Source of the DNA: Phytophthora quininea
Taxonomy: Eukaryota > Oomycota > Peronosporomycetes > Peronosporales > Peronosporaceae
Direction of reading: 5' to 3'
Assembly (NCBI GenBank): GCA_011947345.1
Contig: JAAVTG010000646.1
Coordinates: 95,844-159,843 of the forward strand
DNA: 64,000 bases
In this document: positions 11,309-21,273 of the stretch, piece by piece
Layout: each line of letters starts with the position of its first letter
Numbering within the stretch: position 1 is the first letter of the stretch
The notes under the pieces: model-generated
What the model was told of the DNA's origin: nothing
What the model saw: the letters and a program-made list of their open reading frames with translations, nothing else
Databases searched by the model: none
Program-made: the position numbers and the translations under genes

Positions 11309-13702
11309 TAAATGACCTTCGCGCACGACGGTCTGGAGCTCGTTTGGGAGCTCCTGACTGCTGACCTTCGTGCGGACGAACTTGGCGAGGTCTTGAAAGT
11401 TGCGGTAGAGTTCGCACTGGCCCACGTCATGGACCTGTTTGCAGAACTTGCAACGTCGGTAACATCGGTGGGCTGAGTGCCCCGAGGCTCCGCAGGCGGC
11501 ACACGGCCCGTACTGAGGGCGACGTTCTCTGGAGGAATCTCGGTTGTGATCAGTTCTTTGCTGACGACGGTCCGATCGTCCATATGTGCCTTCAGCTGCC
11601 GCACGACGTTCCGTGTCGTTAGCGGCGGCTAGGCGTCGGTCACAGTCTGACGAGAAATCGTCGTCGCTCTCGTCATAGTACCGATAGTCGTCGAACGAGC
11701 TTTCATCCTCACTTTCGTCACTTCGGCGGGGCTTCCAGACATCGTTACTACGTCCGTTGGACTTCCGGTCGTCCAGTTCGGCTATTAAGTCATCCATCGA
11801 GGCTTCAGCGAGGGTGACTCTCGGGGCATTACGCGAGTCATCCCGTCGGTGGTCGTACTCTCGGCGACGATCGCGGCGATCGTCTCGACGACTGAATCCC
11901 CATACGAATCCTCGTTGCGGCGATATTCACGTCGAGGCTCACCATCTCGTGCCCTGGACGACCTTGACGAGGCGTCACGAGTCCTCGATGACGCGTCGCG
12001 AGTCCGGATCTTCTCTTCGCCCTTGAGCTTATCGAGGAGAATCTCTTCCAACTCTTGTGTGTCGGTGATCTGGCGGTCGTACAGCTCACGCATCAACTTG
12101 TCGTCTCCGCACGTGGTTAGAAACCTATGGATATGCTCCTTCCCGTGGCGTCCACCGTTGTCGAACTTCACTCGAGCTCCCTTAGCATAGCCATTCAGCC
12201 TATTGAGGTAGTCGCAGAGGTGCTCACTTTTCTCCCGCCGAGCACCAAAGTAGCGATCCATGGCACTTTGCGAATGGTTCGTGCAGTAGTAGCTAATGAA
12301 GGCTGCGCTCAGTTTTTCCAGTCCTTGCGCACGTCCTTCTTGAGCTGCTTGAACCAATATATGGCTCCTTCGCGCAGACTCAACTCGAACGGCGTGCACC
12401 ACTGGTGCGACGGCGTCCGAGTCCCGTTCATCTCATAGACAAATGTACGCAACCACTGCAGTGAGTTTTCGCTCTTGCCTCGTTGTCCTCTGAACGGAGT
12501 GATGCGATCGAGAGGTCGATGTGTCGCCACCTCAAGCCTCGGTGTAGGGTCCGAGTCATTCATCGTACTAAGCGCCAGTATTTGTCTCGTCAATTCGTGA
12601 GTAGGGTCGTTGTGGTCATCGTTGTCTTCGTTGTCACTCCACATGTTGTTACGCACCCGTGGCGAATCCTCGGTGGCCCGAGAGCGTGGGTCAGAGCGTA
12701 GTCCAGAACGCTGCCTGCTACCCACCGAGGCTCGGCGATCTTCCAGTTCTCGCTCCAGACGCTTTGTCCGACCTGTCGAGCGAGGTGTCACCATATGAGA
12801 GTCTTGGAAGTACGGCGATACCTCTTTGGAGGCAAACACTCTTGGAGAATCCTCGTCACTGTCCCCTTCGTAAACCTTGGACCTCCCCGGGGTCTGAGGC
12901 AACGGAATATTGCGCGGATCGTTCATGTTCCGGGCAGGACGAGAAACCGGCTGCTTTCCCATGTTAATACCGACCACTCCGAAGGCTTCACGGAGTTTCT
13001 TCTTCCACTTGTGCAGCGTGGCCCCTGCCACCGCTGGCTCCCAGTCTTCCAGCGCTAACTCCGACGGGTAGGCCATGGTCTTCAGTCCCATTGCAGTAAG
13101 CATCGAGACTGTGTCCTCGGCCACCTGTTTAGTCGTCATCGAGTTGACTGGCCATTGTAGTTCATCAGCTAATGCCGGCCAGTCAGCTCTGCGCGTGGGA
13201 TGTGGTGCAAAGAGCTGCATCCACGGGTCTTTCTCGATCGCAGCGAAGCAGCGTTCGAACACTTGTTTGGCTGCAGGCGTGTCGCCGTTGATGGGCGGTC
13301 GAGACGCGGCCATCACCGAGCGTCGCGCTGCAGCCGTCGCCGAGGTTTTGACGCCCGGGGCGACTTCATCATAGTCATCTTCATCGGGATCAGATCCCGC
13401 CGCTTCCAGTTCGTTAGCGAGGTTACGCGTGATCCTTGGTGTCGTGCTGCGTCCAGACGACAACACTGGTTCTTCCGGCGTCACTCCACTCACTTCGGCC
13501 ACGGCGGCCTTCTCCTCGTAAACATCGTTATCCACATCCTCATGGTCATTGTCGTTGGCGTCCAGATCCCCTCCGAGTCCTCAAAGCTCACCGAGCGCTC
13601 GGTGATAGTCGCAACACGCGCCGTATCACCGGATGAATGCTCGGTGGATACTCCACCGGCCGTCGATGGGGTCGCTGGTACCGCATTCGATCCTTTCGCC
13701 AT
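11309..13702 (-). CDS. Gypsy Gag with zinc knuckle (frame-broken)
   Basis: First ATG of the sense strand after the primer-binding site is at 13702 (MAKGSNAV). The body runs through three frames: acidic N-terminus; a capsid-like helical region with the retrotransposon Gag signature (ITPFRGQ, SLQWLRTFVYEMNG, REGAIYWFKQL, and LSAAFISYYC, HLCDYLNRLNGYAK); an Arg/Asp/Ser-rich linker; and a CCHC zinc knuckle, CAACGASGHSAHRC, near 11500. Breaks near 13567, 12313-12317 (five T) and about 11897 (four C) each fit one lost base. It would form the virus-like particle and bind element RNA. Confidence 0.75.
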
Positions 13703-13782
13703 CTTCTTCACTTGTTTTCTTGGTTTTCTTCTTGCTCGATAACTTGGGACGTCTACACAGACGGTTCACAAAGGCTCACTCA

Positions 13783-13802
13783 GTTCCCGGGTCGCGGCAC
13801 CA
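13783..13802 (-). promoter_or_regulatory. Gypsy primer-binding site
   Basis: Two bases inside the 5' LTR, the minus strand reads TGGTGCCGCGACCCGGGAAC. It begins TGG, the complement of a tRNA 3' CCA end, and lies where minus-strand DNA synthesis should be primed. This fixes the element's orientation independently of the reading frames. The tRNA species was not identified. Confidence 0.75.
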
Positions 13803-13804
13803 GT

Positions 13805-14876
13805 TGTGGTATAGGATTCCACGTGAAAACTCGTTGGTAGTACGGATAGACTCCACCCACAACAATACGTCAACCAGGAAGGTCAACGAGAGTTGGGGCT
13901 CAAATCTGAAGACCCAGATTCAGCCCTAGCACCGGGACTGACTGGTCTTGCGATCCGTCCACACAAACTTCCCAAGTAAACAAACGCCACTAGCACGAGC
14001 TCGCTAGCGCGCCAAACCTCGCTGGCCCAACAGCAGAAGGGTCCAAAGCCAATTAAGGCCGACTGCGAGTCCACCGAGGTCTCAGCCTGCGGTGACCTTT
14101 AGAGAAGCGGGGAGAACACTCGACCCCGAACACAAGCGCTGGCAATTCAGCCGTCACGCTATACACACTCAACCTTGCCACAAACTCTTGGCTTGGCCGA
14201 GGGGCGAGCACTGTCCTCACGGATAAACGTGCCCACCGACAGACATAACCCGCTCAAACGGGCGGATCCAGACGCAACGTACCGAAGACGATTCCGCTGC
14301 CGGACTTGGCCCTTGTGTGCTTGAGGGGAAATTCTGTTCTGTATATGTAGTGCCCATTCGGGCTTATGTAAATCCTACTTTCCATACAAATATGCAGTGA
14401 AATATGATCCGTTTCCTAACTGCGACCTCGCTGAACCCACCGCCGAGGTCCCCGAAGCGTCGCCGAGCTCTCAGACTGGCCACCGAGGTTTCGGAGAGGT
14501 CGGGTCGTTGCTACCGAGCCCTCCCAAGAGTCATCGAGGATCCAGCTGTAGCCAACGAGCTTTCCCAACAGGCACTGAGGCTCCCAACCGTCGCCGGGGC
14601 TTGGGAAGGGTCGCCTGGATCTTTGTCCGTTGGAAAAGGTGACGTCGACGTGTCACCGAACATTCTGAGGAATGGCCAATCACAGCGCCTTCCGTTGGGC
14701 ATAATGGTTCAATCCACAAAAGTGATTCCCGCCGACTGACCATTGAGACCTCGCCAGACTTAAAAATCCAGCCAATCAGGGAAGACTCCGTTGGGAATGA
14801 CCGTGAGCGAATCCTCGCCACGCATCACGATGCCTCACGGCTCGTCCCTGTTTCCCAGGCAAATCGCTTTACCACA
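13805..14876 (-). repeat. Gypsy 5' LTR (1072 bp)
   Basis: Partner of 458-1537, with the same TGTGGTA...TACCACA ends. On the minus strand it is the upstream LTR and should hold the promoter of the element. It has the 11-mer ACCGAGGTTTC at 14482-14492 at the same relative site as the other LTR. Confidence 0.93.
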
Positions 14877-15309
14877 ATCAGATCTGGGTTGTGTGAGATG
14901 AACATTGATCCCAGCGTTGAGAAGGTTCTCGCTTTGCTTTCCACTCTATTCCCCATGCACTGATACTTGATATACAATACGTTGTACTTACAGTCCACGT
15001 TTTCCACCGTCCGTTGTTTGCGCTCTTTAATATTTGGATCACATTCGCAGTCTTTGAAAACGCAAGCAGGTTTGTTCAAGCGCCGCCCAACCTCCGGGAT
15101 CCACACCAACCAAGGCCGAGAAAATATAGAGATAAAGTCCGAGTCAGCACAAGTAGTTTCTGGATACACGAGCTGGGGTGGGAATGCACGATTGTCCATT
15201 GCAAGTTGAATTAATCTCCTCTTTTCGTCAGCCGAAAGCATGCCTTGAGCGGAGTCACACGCAGGAACTTTCATCTTGTCCAAGCGCCTCAACTCGGCGT
15301 TTGGATCTG
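14877..15309 (-). pseudogene. Fragment of a transposon-associated protein (DUF6729-like)
   Basis: Minus-strand frame open from about 15309 to the edge of the Gypsy LTR. It has KRRLIQLAMDNRAFPP, SRPWLVWIPEVG, a Cys pair (VFKDCECDP), LYIKYQCMG and TFSTLGSMFISHNPDL. The order 'PWL-W-P, CxxC, Y-x-C, FST..F' resembles DUF6729-type zinc-binding proteins linked to large DNA transposons, but this rests on memory of the pattern. The frame is cut by the LTR boundary, so the Gypsy element appears to have landed in it. No start codon could be chosen. Confidence 0.4.
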
Positions 15310-15386
15310 TTTAGCGTCCCGCCAAGCACAAAATAAATTTAGCGGCGACCGTCGGACCGGAATTCCGGAGATAGCGGAGGTTCACC

Positions 15387-15419
15387 GGAGATACCGGGCC
15401 TGCCGGCCCCGGTATCTCC
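15387..15419. repeat. GC-rich hairpin
   Basis: GGAGATACCGGG and its complement CCCGGTATCTCC flank an 8-9-base GC-rich loop. Another palindrome (CCGGAATTCCGG) lies just upstream at about 15357-15368. It sits at the start of the truncated channel copy and could mark the breakpoint or end of a small inserted element. Confidence 0.5.
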
Positions 15420-15426
15420 AATAAAC

Positions 15427-15957
15427 CCGCGGCTGCTTCCAGAAGGGAGCGATGGTTTCGTACCCGCTCGATGAAATGCAGGAGAATTTTGACCTTCCCA
15501 GACGCCAAGTAGTTTTCCGAGGTCGAATTCGTCCGGACGTGTTGGAAGCTGTACTTGAAGCGCTGGAAGATATTGATGTGGAGAAAGTGTCCGCAAAGAA
15601 ACCCCGCCGAAGCTGTCTCCGCAGAGGTTGCGAAATATCTTCGCCTACGCTCAAGTGTCAAGTCTCGAAGCGCAGGCAACGATGGAGTACTTGAAACGCG
15701 GACTGACACGTACTGGCGAGGATGAACACGGAGACAAGCATGATCTAGAGAACTCAAGGCGAGGTAAGAGGCCGATGCGGTGGTCGCGAGGACGCAGGAG
15801 TGCGTGCTCCGAGTTGGAGCCGTCCCCGACACCAGAACTCGGTGCTTATGGCCCATGGACGACTTTTGCTTCTCTTGAGACACAGCAGCTGGTGGATCGC
15901 ATGAGTGCAATGGAACAAAAGCTGGAGATTCTGGTGGAACACATTGCTCACAAGTAG
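15427..15957 (+). pseudogene. Truncated copy of the polycystin channel C-terminus
   Basis: Similar to the last 170 or so residues of the channel gene just downstream: PLDEMQENFDLPRRQVVFRG against PLDEGQENCDIPRRQVIFRG, IFAYAQVSSLEAQATMEYL against IFSYAQVTNVEARATMEYL, and the closing coiled coil (RMSAMEQKLEILVEHI against RVAAMEQKLELLLEQI). Similarity starts abruptly at about 15427 (CGGCTGCTTCCAG), so the membrane domain is absent. A frameshift lies near 15610-15630. It is a diverged tandem remnant, not a recent copy. Confidence 0.75.
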
Positions 15958-16179
15958 CCACACCATCACATTAATGTAGAGCTTCCAGCGAACCGGATCG
16001 TCATTCAAAGGTGTTCAACACGATGATCAAGAGAGCTTTCCAGATGGCCATTGCGTTGCTGCACAAGTCTCACCACGTGATCGAGCATCCGTGAGCCAGG
16101 ATCTCCGTCCATACCGCGAAGATATTGGTGGTCGCCACTGCTTCAGTCTAAGTGCCATTTCATTACTTTCGTCGTTCGG

Positions 16180-18315
16180 ATGAAGCAGCAGTTTGAGGAC
16201 GAATTCCACAGCATCGAGACGCCAGCAGTTTTGGAGTTTGGAGCGGAGACCGACAATGACTTGGAGGTCTCTAGCACCAGCGCCCTCAAGGTCCTTCGTC
16301 ATGACAGGCAACTCACTCGTGCCGTTCGACGCGTGCCACTGCCCGTGATCTACTTCGTGTTCTACATCATCATGATCGCTTCCCACATCCCAGCCAACTA
16401 CTTGTACAAGCAGAACAACGCGCTCTACACGACGCTCGCCAGCTCCGGTGACGACACCATCACCAGCGACTCGCCCATGCTCTTCTTCAACATCGCCACC
16501 CCCAGCGACGTCTTCAGCTGGATCGAGTTGTCTCTGGTGCCGAGCATCTTCGTGACGCAGGACTACAATGGCAACGACCTGCCGTTGGAAGAGTGGGGCC
16601 GTATCGCCACACACAACCAGGTGCTCGGCGCCGTTCGCTTCACAGTGACTAGCGGGGCCATGGAGTCCTGTGACAACCAGAAATTCCTCCACTCGATCTA
16701 CCCGACGTGCTACGGCACCGACGCTGCGTTTGAGAACGTGACGCTCTTCAGCATCACGCTCAACTCGACCGAAGCCGTCAATAATATCAAGCAGCTGCAA
16801 GCAGACGGAGCGTGGATCGACGCCTCGACCCAGAAGCTCGAAATCACCGCCGTCTCGTACAACGCCGAGCTGAGCACGTACGGAGTCACCAACCTCAAGC
16901 TCGAGTTCGAGCAAGGAGGCTTCATCGACCTGTCCGCCACGACCACCGGAGCCAAGTCCACTTTGTACAGGAGCGCGCAGCCGTTCGTGTCGGATGCACT
17001 TCTGGTTGTGTGTTTCCTATTTGTGTTGGGCAACCAGCTTTTGACGTTGTGGCGGAATCGGCAGTGCCTTGGAGCACATCTCAGGGACTTCTGGTACTTC
17101 ATCGACTACGCTTCGAGTGTGCTGGTCGTGGCCTTCTACGTGGTCTGGGCCTTCGTGTTCGCGACCACCAGAGACTCGAGCTTCCGCACCAACGTGGACG
17201 CGTTCTCGGTCTCCAACATCGACTGGACAGCCGACGACGAAGCGGCCAACAGACTCGACAGTATCATCTCGTCGGTCGAGCACATCGGCCACCTGACGGT
17301 AGCGCTGCGCCTCCTCGCGACAGTCACCATTTTGTTCTTGGGCATCCGCATCCTCGACAGCTTCCGCTTCCACCCTCGCCTCAACATGCTGTCGCACACG
17401 ATCTCCCGCTCGCTGCACAAGTTCGGCGCCTTCTTCGTGGTGTTTGTGGTGGTCGTCGTGACCTTCTCGCTGTCCGGCCACTTCATCTTCGGCGACCACG
17501 CCAAGGAGTTTTCCTCGATCAAGGCCTCGCTCGAGTCGTGTGTGAACATTCTGTTCGGCAACTTCGACTACGCAGCGATCGAGGGCATCTACGTCCCCGT
17601 GTCCATCATCTACTACTGGGGATACCTCATCATTGCGAGCCTCATCCTGCTCAACATGATGCTCGCCATCGTCTTAGACACGTACGAGGAAGTGAGCGAG
17701 GAGGCCTTCAACGACAAGACCACCACTTCGACCGGGCGGGTTATGAGAATTATCTGGTACGACTTGCTGCTGTGGCTCCACGACCTGCCTCGTCGCGGCT
17801 GCTTCCAGCGGAACAAGAACGCTTCGTATCCACTAGACGAAGGACAGGAGAACTGCGATATCCCTCGGCGGCAGGTGATTTTCCGAGGTCGAATCCGTCC
17901 GGACGTGCTGGAGACGGTGTTTGATGCTTTCGAAGCTGCTGGGGAAAAGAAGGCCACGAAAGCGTCGCAGAAACTATCTCCTCTGAAGCTGCAGAGCATC
18001 TTCAGCTACGCCCAAGTGACGAATGTCGAGGCTCGAGCAACGATGGAGTATTTGCTTCATGGCTTAACTCCGTTTGCAGAGGAAGACAACGATGACAACC
18101 AGCCACGAATCACTAAGAAACAGCGCAAACAACAGCAGCGTCAACTCCACAACAAGAGTCGCCACTCCGAGTCCGCAGGGTCTTCAACCCCAAAGCTTGA
18201 CACGAATGGTTCATGGGCAACGTTCTCGAATTCCGAAGCACAGCAACTATCGGATCGTGTGGCTGCGATGGAGCAGAAATTGGAGCTGCTGCTAGAACAG
18301 ATCGTTCGCAAATAA
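16180..18315 (+). CDS. Polycystin/mucolipin-type cation channel (PKD channel family)
   Basis: Intact 711-residue frame from the ATG at 16180 (MKQQFEDEF). It has a first membrane segment (PVIYFVFYIIMIASHIPANY, about residues 53-72) and a long luminal or extracellular loop with several Cys and N-glycosylation-like sites (about 75-265). Further segments follow (LLVVCFLFVLGNQLLTL, SSVLVVAFYVVWAFVFAT, LRLLATVTILFLGIRIL, FFVVFVVVVVTFSLSGHF). The pore region is SCVNILFGNFDYAAI, and the last helix reads YLIIASLILLNMMLAIVLDTYEEV. The C-terminal tail is cytosolic and ends in a coiled coil (AAMEQKLELLLEQI). This is the S1-S6 plan of PKD2/TRPML channels, non-selective or Ca2+-permeable cation channels. 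Whether it sits in plasma, flagellar or lysosomal membrane cannot be told. No intron or frameshift is seen. Confidence 0.85.
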   Translation: MKQQFEDEFHSIETPAVLEFGAETDNDLEVSSTSALKVLRHDRQLTRAVRRVPLPVIYFVFYIIMIASHIPANYLYKQNNALYTTLASSGDDTITSDSPMLFFNIATPSDVFSWIELSLVPSIFVTQDYNGNDLPLEEWGRIATHNQVLGAVRFTVTSGAMESCDNQKFLHSIYPTCYGTDAAFENVTLFSITLNSTEAVNNIKQLQADGAWIDASTQKLEITAVSYNAELSTYGVTNLKLEFEQGGFIDLSATTTGAKSTLYRSAQPFVSDALLVVCFLFVLGNQLLTLWRNRQCLGAHLRDFWYFIDYASSVLVVAFYVVWAFVFATTRDSSFRTNVDAFSVSNIDWTADDEAANRLDSIISSVEHIGHLTVALRLLATVTILFLGIRILDSFRFHPRLNMLSHTISRSLHKFGAFFVVFVVVVVTFSLSGHFIFGDHAKEFSSIKASLESCVNILFGNFDYAAIEGIYVPVSIIYYWGYLIIASLILLNMMLAIVLDTYEEVSEEAFNDKTTTSTGRVMRIIWYDLLLWLHDLPRRGCFQRNKNASYPLDEGQENCDIPRRQVIFRGRIRPDVLETVFDAFEAAGEKKATKASQKLSPLKLQSIFSYAQVTNVEARATMEYLLHGLTPFAEEDNDDNQPRITKKQRKQQQRQLHNKSRHSESAGSSTPKLDTNGSWATFSNSEAQQLSDRVAAMEQKLELLLEQIVRK

Positions 18316-18408
18316 AAACTAACGGCGGTGTCTCCTTGAGATAATCTAGAGGAAGCCTGGTTCATCATAAGCAACTGGAATGTATTTACTGTGTTTTCTG
18401 TCAAGCAA

Positions 18409-19353
18409 TTACTCTGCGGGATCGTGCGGATGCTGGACCTGCACCAAGATTTCGTACGCTCCTGCTCCGAGCACGGCACCGATCAGAGGAGCGAAGATCG
18501 GGATGAGGAAGTAGCACCCGTCCAAAGTGAACACCTTGGAGCCGTAGCCGGCGACGTACGTGAACAACCGGGCGCCAAAGTCTCGAGCCGGGTTCATAGC
18601 GTAGCCCGTGTTCATGCCAAAGCACATGCCCAGCGCCATGATCATCAACGCGAAGGCGAAGGGCGTGCCGACGGTGCCCGGAGAGCGGTTGCGCTGGTCC
18701 GTGATGGCGTAGATGCAGAGCAAGAGCATGGACGTGGCCAGCGTCTCGGTGTAGAAGGCCGTGAGGTTGTTGATCTCCGAGTTGGGGTACGTGGCGAAGT
18801 GCACGTGCATGATGGTTTTGTCCGGGTCGAACTTGTGGATCTTCTGGTAGTCCATGAGGTAGACGGCACAGGCGCCGAAGAAGGTGCCGAGCACTTGTGC
18901 GCAGACATATCCGGGGATCTTTCGCCACGCCATTCGGCCGTAGACGGCGTGCGCCAGTGAGACGGCGGGGTTCATGTGCGCGCCACTCACACCTTCCGAG
19001 ATGTAGACGCCCATGAGCACGGCAATCCCCCAGGCCATGTTGATGCTGAGCCAGGTGCCTTTGTCTCCTTTGCCGAGCACGACCTGGTTGTTGACGCCCA
19101 TGCCGAAGCTGATCATGACGAAGGTGCCGAGGAACTCGGCGAAGCACTCGCGGAGATGCGGGTTGGCGGTGACGAACCACTGCTTGTGGTGCTCTTGGTC
19201 GCGGTCGTACTGGCTGCGGTTGGTGTGGTGGAGCGAGCGCTCGCAGCGGTCGACTTGGCGCGGAGAGAAGGGGGTGTCGGCGTACGGCGCGTAGTTGCCG
19301 GACTTGTTGGCGACGTCGATGACGAGCGGCGCGTTGCTGTTGACCACCTCCAT
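18409..19353 (-). CDS. MIP channel (aquaglyceroporin-like), intact, canonical NPA motifs
   Basis: 314 residues from the ATG at 19353 (MEVVNSNAPL). The first helix is HLRECFAEFLGTFVMISFG (about 66-84). The first half-helix has GAHMNPAVSLAH with NPA at 128-130, and the second has GYAMNPARDFG with NPA at 254-256 followed by R257 and D258. The Asp after NPAR is the mark of the glycerol-conducting (GlpF-like) branch. Family knowledge gives six membrane helices and transport of water and small neutral solutes; the actual substrate is unknown. The N-terminus (SLHHTNRSQY) is shared with most copies in this window. It is the only copy of the first cluster with both NPA boxes and an unbroken frame. Confidence 0.93.
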   Translation of the reverse strand: MEVVNSNAPLVIDVANKSGNYAPYADTPFSPRQVDRCERSLHHTNRSQYDRDQEHHKQWFVTANPHLRECFAEFLGTFVMISFGMGVNNQVVLGKGDKGTWLSINMAWGIAVLMGVYISEGVSGAHMNPAVSLAHAVYGRMAWRKIPGYVCAQVLGTFFGACAVYLMDYQKIHKFDPDKTIMHVHFATYPNSEINNLTAFYTETLATSMLLLCIYAITDQRNRSPGTVGTPFAFALMIMALGMCFGMNTGYAMNPARDFGARLFTYVAGYGSKVFTLDGCYFLIPIFAPLIGAVLGAGAYEILVQVQHPHDPAE

Positions 19354-19417
19354 GGCGAAGCACGGCTGGGTTGCTGCAGTGGTTGGTTGGTCACGGTGGA
19401 AGCTGCTGCTGTGAACA

Positions 19418-19437
19418 GAGGAAAAAGGATAATGAGC
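19418..19437 (-). promoter_or_regulatory. Oomycete-type initiator, MIP gene at 18.4 kb
   Basis: Minus strand reads GCTCATTATCCTTTTTCCTC, about 65-85 bp upstream of the start codon. It fits the oomycete Inr plus flanking promoter region (GCTCATT followed by a pyrimidine/TTT tract). The same element occurs in the inverted partner at 24441. Confidence 0.6.
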
Positions 19438-19670
19438 TTCTTTGACCGAGTCCTCTGTTGGTCGGAGATGTGTGTGGTTCTCGGCCGTTGAGGCTGCAAG
19501 GACATGGATTAACCGCTGCTTGGATCGACCCCAGGTCCAGGTCCAGGTCCAGCTCAGCTCACCGATTGACGGCGCGGATAACGGACTAAAGCGGCGATAA
19601 CGGATCGGTCACGTGTTTTTGCGGTGCGCAGCACCTTCGCATTTAGCGCCGTTGGAGCAGGCCGGTGTAC

Positions 19671-20016
19671 TCTCGTGCGTCGACGGTATATTTGTTTAAC
19701 CCAGCCAGGAAATACCAGCCCTTTCGCGATTTGGTGTGAGCGAGGCTAGCGGGTGGTCAACGTTGACGATGCCTGACATGCGTTACGCGCAGTGTGGCCA
19801 CATCTTTGCCTTCAATCGAGTCACCGCAGCGTTTTAGTTGTCGCCTCGTCGCGAAATCGTCACTAAAGCTATATTATCTTTGCAGACAGCGCTGAACGCT
19901 CTCGCCAAGCACCACTGTCCTCTGTTGTCTATCCGAAGTGGCCGCCGCGCGGCAATCGTGGCAATCAAGACCGTGGTGCGTCAAAGGGAGATGGGCACTG
20001 GTCAACAGAGTACATA
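19671..20016. other. Intergenic, no gene seen
   Basis: Between the divergent MIP genes at 18.4 and 20.2 kb. No supported reading frame, repeat or RNA gene was found. It must hold part of both upstream regions. Confidence 0.5.
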
Positions 20017-20214
20017 ATGGACCAATCACAGGATGATTGCGGCGTATTGATGATGACGATCCGGTGCCACGTTAGCCCAATTGCAGTTAAAACCGACCTC
20101 CTCGGCGACCTCCCTGTGGACGGATGGCATTTGGCTTTCCATTCTCCAAACTCTCCTGACCGACGCAAGATCCCCCTCGACGACCTCATGACAGCCTCGT
20201 TCCCGCCGCGCAAG

Positions 20215-21273
20215 ATGCGCATCAGCAACATCGACGACGGCAGCTTCGCCTCCAACGGCCCTCGATCGATGGACCAGGCCCCGTACGCAGACTTCTCCGG
20301 CTCGGCCTACGCGCCAGACGGCCGTGTCCCTATTGATCACGAGTCTACACATGTTCTCGCCGCTCCGAGACGCAAGAGGAACGCTTTCGTCACCAAGAAC
20401 GCGCACGTGCGCGAGTGTATGGCCGAGTTCCTGGCCACGACCGTCGCCATCTCCTTCGGTCTGGCCGGCATCCAGCAGAACGGCCTCTGGAATGGACAGT
20501 ATGGCGACACGATGACTACGAGTGTGGGTTGGGGCGTGGCCTTGATGGTCGGCACGTTCATCGGCGACAATGTCAGCGGCGCGCATCTCATCTCGGTCAT
20601 CACCATCACCAACGCAGTGTACGGCCGCCTGCCGTGGTGGAAAGTGCCCGGCTACTTGGTCGCGCAGATGCTCGGGGCTTTTGTGGCTGCAGCTTTGATT
20701 TACGTGCTCAACTGCCAGAGGATTCTGCGCGAAGACCCGGAGAAACAGACCATGCATAAGCTCTTCATCACGGGCCCGCGCGACGGTGTGTCCAACTACA
20801 CGGCCTTCTACACGGAGGTGCTGGCCTGTGCGTACATCATGCTCGTGTCGTACGCCATCAAGGACCCGCGCAATTGTTGGCCAGGAAAGAAGGGGACTCC
20901 ATTCGCTCTGACGCTGCTGGTGATCGGCATTTCGTGCTGCTTCATGTCCAACTCGGCGCTGGGCATGAGTCCGAACCGCGACTTTGGCCCTCGCTTGTTC
21001 ATGTACATCGTCGGCTACCACCAGGTCTTCACGATGGACTCGTACTACTTCTGGATCCCGATGGTGGCGACACTGATCGGCGGGGTTATTGGCGGTGGGC
21101 TCTACATCTTCTTTGTCGAGATGCAGCACCCCGAGGTCCCACAAAGAATTCCAACACCAACTCGCCACCACTACTCGCGGAAGAAAGCGTGTAGACAGCC
21201 TAGACAATCTCAATACTACATCGCTTCTGCTAAAACTAGATTCGCAAGATCGACCAGCACGTCTCAGCAATGA
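20215..21273 (+). CDS. Divergent MIP channel lacking both NPA motifs
   Basis: Open frame from 20017. The start at 20215 (MRISNIDDGSF) is preferred because the following residues (SMDQAPYADFSG) line up with the N-termini of the neighbouring copies; the upstream ATG at 20017 would add 66 residues. The MIP plan is clear: HVRECMAEFLATTVAISFG, LPWWKVPGYLVAQMLGAFV, VSNYTAFYTEVLACAY, YYFWIPMVATLIGGVIGGGL. At the first pore box the residues are GAHLISVITI instead of NPA, and at the second MSPNRDFGPRL, so Arg and Asp of the filter region stay but the NPA pair is gone. The C-terminal tail is long and basic. No frameshift or stop occurs, so the divergence looks selected or tolerated, not mere decay. Transport function is uncertain. 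Confidence 0.85.
   Translation: MRISNIDDGSFASNGPRSMDQAPYADFSGSAYAPDGRVPIDHESTHVLAAPRRKRNAFVTKNAHVRECMAEFLATTVAISFGLAGIQQNGLWNGQYGDTMTTSVGWGVALMVGTFIGDNVSGAHLISVITITNAVYGRLPWWKVPGYLVAQMLGAFVAAALIYVLNCQRILREDPEKQTMHKLFITGPRDGVSNYTAFYTEVLACAYIMLVSYAIKDPRNCWPGKKGTPFALTLLVIGISCCFMSNSALGMSPNRDFGPRLFMYIVGYHQVFTMDSYYFWIPMVATLIGGVIGGGLYIFFVEMQHPEVPQRIPTPTRHHYSRKKACRQPRQSQYYIASAKTRFARSTSTSQQ

Larger units (their letters stand above)
458..14876 (-). mobile_element. Ty3/Gypsy chromovirus LTR retrotransposon with an extra antisense gene
   Basis: Complete element on the minus strand: 5' LTR at 13805-14876, primer-binding site just inside it, then gag, protease, reverse transcriptase, RNase H, a second RNase H-like region, integrase and chromodomain ending at 5426, and 3' LTR at 458-1537. 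Between pol and the 3' LTR lie about 3.9 kb carrying a large plus-strand gene convergent with pol. The LTRs differ by roughly nine substitutions, one 9-bp indel and one 1-bp indel, which suggests a fairly recent insertion. The flanking 5-mers (ggtag on the left, atcag on the right) do not match, so no target-site duplication is visible. Every frame break checked in gag-pol fits loss of one base from a short homopolymer. Confidence 0.93.
18380..19670. repeat. Left arm of a 1.29-kb inverted duplication
   Basis: Reverse complement of 24208-25497 with only a handful of substitutions and one 1-bp indel. It covers a whole MIP gene, its 5' leader with the initiator motif, and the proximal promoter (up to GTGTAC at 19665-19670). 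The arms are separated by 4.5 kb holding three diverged MIP genes. Confidence 0.9.

Noticed and set aside
16027..16914. Long minus-strand frame opposite the polycystin channel
   Set aside because: It is a shadow of GC-rich third codon positions in a well-supported plus-strand gene. The same holds for long antisense frames opposite the MIP, EB1 and IFT70 genes.
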